NCBI RefSeq assembly: GCF_022458985.1
Contig: NC_061775.1
Coordinates: 28,160,819 to 28,224,818, forward strand
Direction: 5' to 3'
Source: Mugil cephalus
Lineage: Eukaryota > Chordata > Actinopteri > Mugiliformes > Mugilidae
Length of the DNA: 64,000 nt
Below are positions 50,364-59,800 of the stretch, in pieces. A model generated the notes under the pieces. It did not search any database. It worked only from the letters and a program-made list of their open reading frames with translations, and was not told the DNA's origin. Both the position numbers and the translations under genes were made by a program. Within the stretch, counting starts at the first letter, position 1. Each line of letters starts with the position of its first letter.

Positions 50364-53300
50364 TCACTCGTTTCCTCGTCGACTTTTCTTGTGACTCTTT
50401 TTTGAACTCCTGCAAAGAGAAAGAAAAGAAAAGCTGCTTACGAAGAACATTTATGGTTTAATATATTTAACCAACATTAAATAACTGTGTTTGCTTTTAT
50501 ACGAGCTAAAAGGTGTGAGATGTAAAACTAAAAATCTTTCACCTCTCTGGGGTCTTGGAGTGGCTGCGATGTCTGTGGCTTCTGTGGTGACCTGATCCAC
50601 AAAAACAAAACCCATCATTATCTCCGTTATCTTTACATTCACAAGTTCAAACAAAAGTGTTTCAGTAAATTCCATCAAACGATTGTGACATGTTTGTAAA
50701 AACTAGAATATAAACGGGACCAAAACTAAAACGCTGAGAGCTCGTTATCATGGAACCGGTTTATGTGTGGGGCTGATCTGATCCGATATCAGTTTCAGCT
50801 CTGAAACCATTTTACTTCGAGCTGATGCTTCAGTCTTTTCCTTTCATGCAGCTCTTCTACTTTTAAAAACCCAAAAACCGTCCTGGTCTGGATCCGGTTG
50901 ATGCAGGAAAACAAACATTATCTATGTGTTGTTTCCTGATGGAGACGACGAGAATATTTAAATTCATTTAAATTGCTCTAATGTTTAACTCTTTTATATA
51001 TACATGTATATATATTACATCACAAAGGCAAATACATACGTGAAATTACATTAGAGTCATAGAATAAAAACAAGACATTAGGAAATTACAAAGCATTTAA
51101 AAAACAAAAGGCAACTAAAGCAGGAGAATAAATTGTTAAAGTGTTTAGAAGAGTGAAGGATTCGAATGATTAAAAGGGAATAATGTATTAAAATCATGTT
51201 CATGCTATAATGTTTTTAGTCCTGATTGAAATGAGCCAGAATATCTGAGCAAACCTCAGCGGTTCAGGAAGTTTATTCCACAAGTGAAGAGCATAAAACT
51301 AAAAGCTGCTTCACTTCGTTTGGTTCTGGTTCTGGTTCTTTGAGTTAGAGCCGGGTGGTTCACCGGTTTATACCGAATACCAATATATATCTTCTATATA
51401 TATCATTATGATATGAATTACTAATATAAACCGACATAAAATCTAACTCCTAACTAACAATCCACGTTCAAAACTTACGAGTCCTGTACTGGTTTTCTAA
51501 AAGATGAAATTAGTCAAATTTGCTCAGTAAAGTTCTGTATTTTTGTAGCTGTCGTTTTATTCTGATTCCTCACTTTATTACTTTATAACAGCATCATTTA
51601 ACCGCTTTTACTGCTAGTGTGGAATTATTCTACTAATATTTCCTCATCATCAGGACGATAAAATCGATCTCCTGCAGTAATTCTTGTCTCAGCCAGTAGA
51701 AAATGTTGGAAACACCTGATTAAGCATAAAAAAGTAAAAAACACAGTGATAGACATGTTTGGTGGCACCGTCCGGCCCCGGTTTGAGCCACAGGAAGCTG
51801 GTGTGACGTGGTCCGTGTTTGGTGTCTTAATGTCCGTCCACCTACCGGGGGACTTGGATCTGTGCCGCCGCTCTCTGGACCGGCTGCGGTGTCTCCGGGG
51901 GCTTTTACTGCGATGCCGTTCTCTACGAGGAGGCGTCGGGCTGTTCGCACACGGGATGAACGCAAATCATTAAAAATAACACAACAACAGTCAAAGCTTC
52001 ACACTGACGACGATTTAAAACGAGAACTCGGTCGTACCTTCGCCTCTTCGGGGACCTGCTCCTCCTGCGGAAAAGGGAGGTTTTGATTTGTCGTTATCAG
52101 AAATACGAACACGGAGAAAAGGAAAATGACTTTCATCAAACGGGAAGTTCAACACGAACCGTCTGGGCGAGCGGCTGCGTCGGTAACGCGGCGACGGCGA
52201 GCGGCGGGGGCGGTCGTTGTCACGGTAACCACGTCTGTGAGGCTCAGGGGTCTGCAGTCTCTCCGGCTACAGACAAAAAAATTAAATTTATAATAACGAT
52301 TAGATTCTTTCTGAATGAACAGATAATTAGTCAAATAGTATCTACATTCACCTTCTCTTCCTCCTCATCTTCTTCTTCGCTGCTCTCCACTTCGTCCAGA
52401 TCCTCCTCCAGGGCGCTGATCCTCGTGTCCAGCAGCTCGGCCTCCTCCAGGACTTGTCTCTTCTGTAAAAACACAAGACATCAGCGCTTGTGTGAAAGGA
52501 CCAAACCGGAGCGGACGGAGACGAGGGACGGAGACGAGGGACGGAGACGAGGGACGGACCTGGAGCCGGGGCAGGATGATGTCGCACATCCTCTCAGCGT
52601 GAAGCAGCTCGTCGATGAACTCGTCCACGTGCATCAACTCAAACTCTGCAACAGAAACAAGAATTATGGTTCCTCCCTAACCCTCTGTGGAAGATTTGGC
52701 TCAGCTCATGTGTTCACTCATCAGATCAGGCCACATTCACATTCCTTCAAAATAAGAGTCACTTTCTGAAACTCACCCCCGTTTCTGTTCTGACTCTTGA
52801 CCTTCCTGTAGTCGTTGTACAGAGGCTCCAGGTATTTGTAGCAGTCCACTGCGGTGCCGGTTAACCTCATGTACATCGCTCCAAGTAACCGAACGTATCT
52901 GAAGGAGCAGGGACAAATCATTTCAGAGGAGACGTCTCTGTCTTAAGACTCCTTCATGTCACATATGAAGTTTGCATGATTTTTATTTTCATGGGAAAAA
53001 AAATATTGGACGTTTGCAGACAAACGGTTCCTTTTAGTTTTCGTTTATTTTTTATGTTTTTTATCACCTCTCGTGTCTGAAGAAAAATTATATAACTTAC
53101 TTCTAATGTTGAAAATATATTTTTTACTGGCTGTTTGCAGAAACAGTTTCACAGTCTAATCTCCAACTATTTTTTTATTTATTTCTCTCTCAAGACTCGA
53201 GCAACTAATCGATTGATCGCAGGGAACAGAAAGATGTTCACATCAGGTAAACAGGCCACAGTGACTAAATGAGATTTATATATATATATATATAAAAACA

Positions 53301-54607
53301 GAAAATTATTATTAGAAAAACTTTGTTATTATAACTCATATGAAAAGTATTATTTTAGTTGACAATAACAGAGCGACGACAGCATCGTAACACTTATGTT
53401 TTTAGACATTTCTGGCTGGTTGAGACATGAAAAGTTAAATTTGATCTTGCAGCACACATTAAACTTTCCATCTTCCCGTCGCTTCGAAGCGGGACTCACT
53501 TGAAGTCTTCGTTTTTTATGAACTCGACGATGATGTCTTTCTCGGGCTGGATCTGCAGCATCTTCAGCGTGAGGCAGAGGAAGGGAGTGGGCTTGATGTT
53601 CCCACCGTAGACGCCTCCCACGAACTTCAGCTCCATGGCTTTGTCCACAACCAGCTCAGCTGTGGACGACACAAAGAGCACGAAAAATAAGCGTTGACAG
53701 GAAGTTGGGAAAGAACTTTTTTCTGTTGTTTTTTGGTCATTTTGGTTCATTTTTAAGGTTTTACACGTCGTCTCTCATCTTGGAATATGGCCACGACATC
53801 GGGGAAGGAAAAACTCTATGGCCCTCACACTTATCTGCTCATCTGCTTAGTTAAAGCCAGACTGAGACTTTTTTGTCACCCAGACATATAAGAAATGTAT
53901 AAGAATAATATGTATAAGAAAAACAGCACTTAGAGAAAGAACCACTGTTTGGTTCCTGCTTCTCACGTGTTTTGTTTTAACGTCAAACCATAGTCAGATA
54001 AAATACTGTGAGAATTCTAGTCTCTTAAAAGCTACTAAAACGTTTTATAACATAAGTCGTAAGTATTTAGTATTTTAACATTTTCTTTCCCTTTGAGGTA
54101 AAATAACTCCTCATCTGCATGTGACAGATAACACTCTGTTCATTATTTCTTTTTTCTTCCTGTATTCACTTATTTTTATAATGCTGTAAATATCGTGTAT
54201 ATAGTATATTGTGTTTTCCTGTTATATAGTTTGGGATGAATAGAGCATCGATCTATAGAGTCAACGTTCAGCTAAATCAACCTATTACAAAACTTTATCG
54301 TAAGTTTGACGGCACAAAAATAACACGTATAACATATGTAACGTGAGTAAAAGTACAAATTTATTCCTTTTATTTAACTAAGTTCAATTAAGATGAGGAT
54401 GATTTTTGAGGTAAACACGTTCAAAACACAGCGGGTTAGCATTAGCCTGTTAGCTCGCACACTAAGCCGCCACTGACCGGTGAGACCGAAACATTCCTCC
54501 TTCCAGTATTTAGACTCGTAGATCCGGGTCCGGATGATCTTCTCCACCAGGTACTGCGGGTTGGTTCCGTGTATGCTGTTTGCATCTTTCACGGTTCTGT
54601 TCGCCAT
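50364..54607 (-). CDS. prpf38a: PRPF38A, pre-mRNA-splicing factor 38A
   Basis: Component of the spliceosomal B complex, acting in the nucleus before catalytic activation. Ten coding exons on the minus strand: 54478-54607, 53500-53659, 52777-52898, 52560-52645, 52352-52462, 52160-52266, 52038-52064, 51846-51940, 50543-50591, 50364-50409. Phases agree throughout and give 310 residues (human 312). The start MANRTVKDANSIHGTNPQYL and the core (AELVVDKAMELKFVGGVYGG, LTGTAVDCYKYLEPLYNDYR) match the vertebrate protein nearly residue for residue. Exon 5 is acidic and coiled (LEEDLDEVESSEEEDEEEEK). Exons 6-10 encode the RS-rich tail ending KKSHKKSRRGNE. All junctions are GT-AG; the intron 4 donor is poor (GTCCGT) and lies inside a tandem repeat. 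Head-to-head with orc1. Confidence 0.98.
50592..51845. other. prpf38a intron 8
   Basis: AT-rich, with TA repeats near 51000 and a dispersed-repeat piece at 51210-51340 ('cctcagcggttcaggaagtt'). No gene seen. Confidence 0.5.
52514..52559. repeat. 13-bp tandem repeat at prpf38a intron 4 donor
   Basis: About 3.5 units of GACGAGGGACGGA. The intron 4 donor (minus strand GTCCGTCC, ending at 52559) is the edge of the last unit, so near-identical GTCCGTCC and TCCGTCCC sequences follow in the intron. Confidence 0.8.
52899..53499. other. prpf38a intron 2
   Basis: AT-rich with a (TA)n run at 53278-53294. No gene seen. Confidence 0.6.
53660..54477. other. prpf38a intron 1
   Basis: AT-rich intron with no repeat ends or frames that I recognise. 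Confidence 0.6.
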
Positions 54608-54724
54608 CGCTGCCGAGACTGAGCTAACGTGGCTAGCACGAACAGAACAGCACAACGGTAAACGATGCAATAACACTTCCGGGTCAACGACCCGTTTCCG
54701 TGTTGACCCGGAAGTGTTATTGCA
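54608..54724 (-). promoter_or_regulatory. prpf38a promoter with paired ETS sites in a perfect inverted repeat
   Basis: Arms 54666-54688 and 54702-54724 are perfect 23-bp reverse complements with a 13-bp spacer. Each holds CCGGAAGTG, the ETS/GABPA consensus, in opposite orientation. The nearer arm is 59 bp before the ATG. No TATA box; this fits a housekeeping promoter. Confidence 0.75.
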
Positions 54725-56740
54725 CTGTATTTTCAGGATAAAAGCTTAATCGCCCGAATCAAATACTGATTATAGTTCCGTTTGTTTAAACTTCAGACAA
54801 TTCTTTTCTTATTTTAAACGTGAGTCTGGATCAAGCTTTGTTACGTTCATTGGTTTCTGTTTATAGTTGTACGAAAAGCTTAAACTGTTTATATGATTTA
54901 ATCATTTGTAATAATGGGCATTGTAAGATAGAATAGAATAGAATAGAATAGAATAGAATAGAATAGAATAGAATAGAATAGAATAGAAGATATAACGAGA
55001 TCGGAGAACTTCTTTTCAGGGCGGACACAAGTTATACAAAATAGTGCAAAGGGCAATATTTACAAGAGAAAGGTTAAAATACTGTATAATAAAAACATTT
55101 AAAGTATATTAATATATATAGATTTTTTTACTGGTTAAGACAGACGGCAGCAGCAAAACATTCAGCAAACTCTGAGTCAAAACTCAGAGTCTCAAAACTC
55201 TTGAGTTTTCCTCCCTCATACGTCATCGTGTACATTGCAGATAAAGTTTCAGTTTGTTGATGACCTGAAGAACGGACCCGTCAAACCCCCGCTCTTCTGC
55301 TGATATTAGAATGAATCACTGTGTCCTGCACAGAGCCCGGTATCTGATGCAGAGCGCTGCCATGACGGTTAAAGTGGGAGATCACTGTACAAACTGCATG
55401 TAAACACAGTCGCACATGCATTCCCTGATTGGTCCAAACATGACGTAGGATTCACTGATGCACTTCCTTTAATGATCGTATAACAACACATTTGATTTGT
55501 TTGATTTAAAACGTCTCTGCCCTTCAGAGTTCAGTCTGTATGTGAACAGAACAAAAGGTCGTTGGCCCAGGTTGAACCTTTCACACATGTGAGAGTTCAG
55601 AGTTAGTCATCCTCCAAATTTCTACTTCTACAAACTATGCCGAATGCGACGCTGTGATAAAATCTATTACCTGGGTGTGTTTTTTCTCCACTCATTGTGA
55701 AAGTGATGACTGATTGTGAAAGGTTTCAGCGATCACAGAGCCAGGCCTGTGCATACAGAGAGCACACAGATAACAATCAGCAACACATCAGGTACAACCA
55801 CCTCTGGAAACTCTACAGGTGCGAAGACTTTTCTCAGAATTCTGAGGTTGAAGTCAGAACTGAAAAAAAAAAAGAATTTGCTTTAACTACATATTTTCTC
55901 AGAAGTCCTAATCCTCTTCCATGCATCAGAAAGAATCTAATCGTTATTATAAATTTTATTTTCACTCTCAGAGTAAATAAACTGTAAAACCATAGTTGCC
56001 TTGTTTCAATATTCACCTGTATTCAGGGTCGTGCATCTTAAAGCTACTTCCTGAGAGGCAGCTCCTCTTCTGCTTAAATGACCTGGTTCTTCAGAAATGT
56101 TTTCAGTCGAGGAAAGAAGGAAATAAAGGAGGTAACAGGCAGCAGTTTTCTTTTTCTGTCTTCGTCTCGTGAATCAGTATCTACCAGGCTTTAGTCTTTT
56201 TCTCTGTTCTTCTGACAATACTCTATAAAAATAGCAAATAAAAGTACACATGCACTTTTAAAAACACAGGAAGGAGGTGAACAGGTTGTTTTTATTTTGA
56301 ATTACGCAGCATCTTCACACTTTAATCCAGGTTTAAATTTTTATAAAGCACGACATATAAAATGATCCCCCAAAGTGACTGTGACTGTTGTGAAGTGTTT
56401 ATACCTGGGGTGCACAAATTCCTCCCAGTGGACGACCAAACTCCAACTTGGGGGCAAGGTCATGGATCAAAATGTTAAAGTTTGCAGTAATCTACATTAT
56501 TTACTGTTAGATATTGATATATACAGCACACTTAATGCACAGGCCTGGCACAATAACAAATAACTTGAAATATACTTGAAAAAACTGCAAATTATTATTA
56601 TTATTATTATTATTAATAATAATGTGTTTGTCAGTGTATTTGCTGTAATACCGTCATTGTCCAACAGAGGGCTGTAGAGTGCGCAGGCGTACGACTGTAC
56701 AGCCAAAAAAAAGAACAAGACAAAGAAGAAGAAGAAGAAG
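54725..56740. other. Intergenic DNA between prpf38a and orc1
   Basis: Contains a (GAATA)n microsatellite at 54930-54986, an AT-rich middle and a 31-bp segment (55926-55956) that is an exact reverse complement of part of prpf38a intron 5. The 96-codon frame at 55697-55987 has no recognisable product. A (TTA)n run lies at 56584-56616. Confidence 0.5.
54930..54986. repeat. (GAATA)n microsatellite
   Basis: About 11 units of the pentamer GAATA. Confidence 0.9.
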
Positions 56741-56748
56741 GAGGAGGA

Positions 56749-56875
56749 GGCGGAAGTTACGTGTCAGTTTACGCGCGAAATGTGTCAGGGAGCTTATGAA
56801 TTACTTCTAATGTCGGAACAGAATTAGTTTTAAATCAGATAAAAGTCTCGGTTTCTTGATCGATCCGGAACAAAG
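56749..56875 (+). promoter_or_regulatory. orc1 promoter with E2F- and ETS-type sites
   Basis: GCGCGAAA at 56773-56780 (reverse of TTTCGCGC) is a consensus E2F site about 95 bp before the ATG; mammalian ORC1 is a known E2F target. GCGGAAGT at 56750-56757 is ETS-like. No TATA box is seen. Confidence 0.65.
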
Positions 56876-59800
56876 ATGAAATATTTCACCAGGCTCAGAG
56901 TCCGGAGGTCGTACGAGTGGCGCGGAGAGCCTCGAAACTTCAACAGGAAGCTGAAAACTTACGAATACGAGTGAGTGCTTTTCTTTTTCGTTCATGTTCA
57001 TTTTTCCTCAAGAAGTTTGTTTACTTCATTTTACGGATAAAAACATTAAAATAAGACAGGCGAGTTCATTTTAAAGCTTAAAATCTAACTTAGATTTGAT
57101 ATTTGAGTCCATAAACAATATAAAGAGAAGTGGTTTGAGTTTTTTATGCAGAATAAATATTAATCAGTTTTTGGACTTTTTTGTCCTTAATGACTTGAAG
57201 GTAGTAATTTATTTTCACGGTTGACACTTTGTTGCAAAACAAAAATGACCCAAATGGACAAAATGTCCTTGATGATGCCGGAGGGTTAATATAATCTTAA
57301 TATTTAAGCCTCAGTAGAAGAGTAGGAACAAATCTCTAACCCCCCAATGGATGAAATGATGAACTTCTCCTGACAAACGTCCCGGTCTCAGTTTTTTCTC
57401 TTTCTGTTCTTGATGTTTGTCCTGTTGGACGTCCTCGTCCTCGTCCCCGTCCTCAGCTCGTTGGGCATCAGGGTGGAGGGACTTCCCAGGACCACGGTCA
57501 TCAACGCCGGCCAACACATCCTGATCGAGGGAGACGACGAAGACCAGCCGTACGTGGCCCGGGTCGTCCGTCTGTTCGAAGACGGTGAGAGGATCCATGA
57601 GTCTGTGTCAACGTCATCGTCCCCTCTGTTAATACACACAAACACATTCAATTACACAGTCCAACAGTAAACGTCAGGGACGGGACGTCACACTGGACTT
57701 TACTGGAGACGACATGACTCTGATTAAATGACTGATCTGTGGAGACGTGGACGTGACGAATGACCCAAGACTTTATTCAAACTAGAATACGTCTAGAAAC
57801 CACAGGCGTCAAACGTCGGGGCCGCGGGCCACACGTTTGCTTACAACAAACACCTCAAGTAAAAAGGAAATTAAATTAAAATAAGATTAGATTTAAAATA
57901 AGTATCATCTAGTAAAATAAAATGGAAAATGAACAAATTTACAAAAGTCGTGGGCAGGACAGGGTCCAGTTTATCTGAAGGATAGTTTATTAAATATAAA
58001 CATTCAGCAACAAATGATTGTTACTTAAAGGTTTTTATTATAGTTTCAGCAGCTGTTTGCCAATTTTAGCCGTTTTAATCACGGCCACATTGTCTGTAAA
58101 TGTCCCTATATATATAAATTCTTCATTGTTTCTTGTGTATATTATTGTGACAAGAAAAGTTCCAATCCGTGTTTTTATTTTGTTTAACGAGTGCATATAT
58201 GACGCACACTTTAAAATAGCTGCTAACACAAAACTAATGAAACAATAAACAGCTTGTGCACAAACCCTTTAACGGAGAAATGGCTGATTTTAGTGGTGAC
58301 GATTAAAAATGACGAATTTGACCATTTTTTTCCTCATAAATAAAACCCTGATATTGCAGAATGAATGATTTTATGTGGTTATAATGGAAGTCGATGGGAC
58401 AGTTTTAGTTGGAAATTCTAAATCTGATGCTAAAGTCAGTATTTTAGATGATCTTGGTCAAACCGAGAAAAAAAGGCCAAACATTATCTTTATGGAAAAT
58501 GGCTCATTGTTCTGAATAAACAGCGTCTTACTGGTCGTTTCCACCTGAGATCAAATTGCTCTGAATGTGGCTCCAAACTAAAACATTTTGCTTTGAGTCG
58601 TCGACTCGTCTCCGGTGATGACAAACAACCTGAGACCTGATTTCAGTGATTTACGAGTCTAAAGTGACTCCTCCTCCGGGTCTCAGCTGATTTCCCTCTG
58701 ACTTTCACTTCCCTCTGACTTTTACCTGCCGCGTCTCGTCTGGTGTCCTCAGAGAGCGGGATGCAGAAGAAGGCGGCCGTCCAGTGGTTCGTGCGCGTGT
58801 CCGAGGTGCCTTTGAGCAAACTGCAGCTTCTGGGCCGAGAGCCTCATCCCCAGGAAATCTTCTACTATCAGGGCCGGAGCTGCGACGACGAGGTCAACGT
58901 GGAGTCCATCCTCAGACCCGTGCAGGTGAGCGTCCACGTTCATTTATTTAGTGTCGGGAGACAGAAGGAAACACGTCTTAGAGGAAAAAGGATTAAATTC
59001 AGGCTCAGAAATCTTTATTATATCATGACGTACAAAAACACGACACTTTCAAATAACAAAAAATAGAACAAAAAAAAAGAATGACTGCAGTTAATGTTTT
59101 AACCGTTTTAACCGTCTGTCCAGGGAGGATGTAAACATGCAGGGATCATATAAAATATATAAAAACAGCACGAAACACAAAAACCACCAAAAAACATTTT
59201 GTTTGGTTCAAGGCACAACAACAAAAAACAAGACAGACAAAAAAAGCTAAAAAAGGCGCTAGAAATTCTTCACGGAGCTGCTGGCGACATGCAGCCGCTA
59301 ATTCAGGCGCATTTTCCCCAAAAACATTAAATAAAATAACGAATAAACTGGGCTCTTTGAGAAAATAGTGCAAATAATATATTAAAAAGATGATGAATAA
59401 GAGGAAAACACAGCATTTATTTATTTATGTGTCATTTCTAGATGACTTGACGTCTTTTGTACTTTCTCTTTAAATTATTATCATTATTATTATTATTATT
59501 ATTAGACTAATAGGAGGCAAAGTGTTTAAATATTATTGATTTGTTAAGAAGAGCTGAGATAGAATAAGTCTGTATTTCCTCCCACGACTTTAATGACACA
59601 TAGAACATTTAATTATCAGGTTATGTTTCATTTTGTGTTATTTAAGTTCAATGCGTCCGTTTGTTTCTGATTGTTTGTTCCAGTTAGAGCTGCTGTGGTT
59701 CACACGTATTAATTTAGTGTCATGTTAAAAATCCTCGTGTGCTGATGTCGTCGTTAGTTTACACGTCTCCATCTGTGGATCCTCTGTTTATCACTTTTAT

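Noticed and set aside
52083-52769. 228-codon + strand frame
   Set aside because: It lies antisense over prpf38a exons 4-6 and their introns and has no recognisable product.
57410-57670. 86-codon frame starting MMFVLLDVLVLVP as a possible signal peptide
   Set aside because: It is intron 1 sequence read into orc1 exon 2; the acceptor at 57456/57457 and the ORC1 match explain the coding part.
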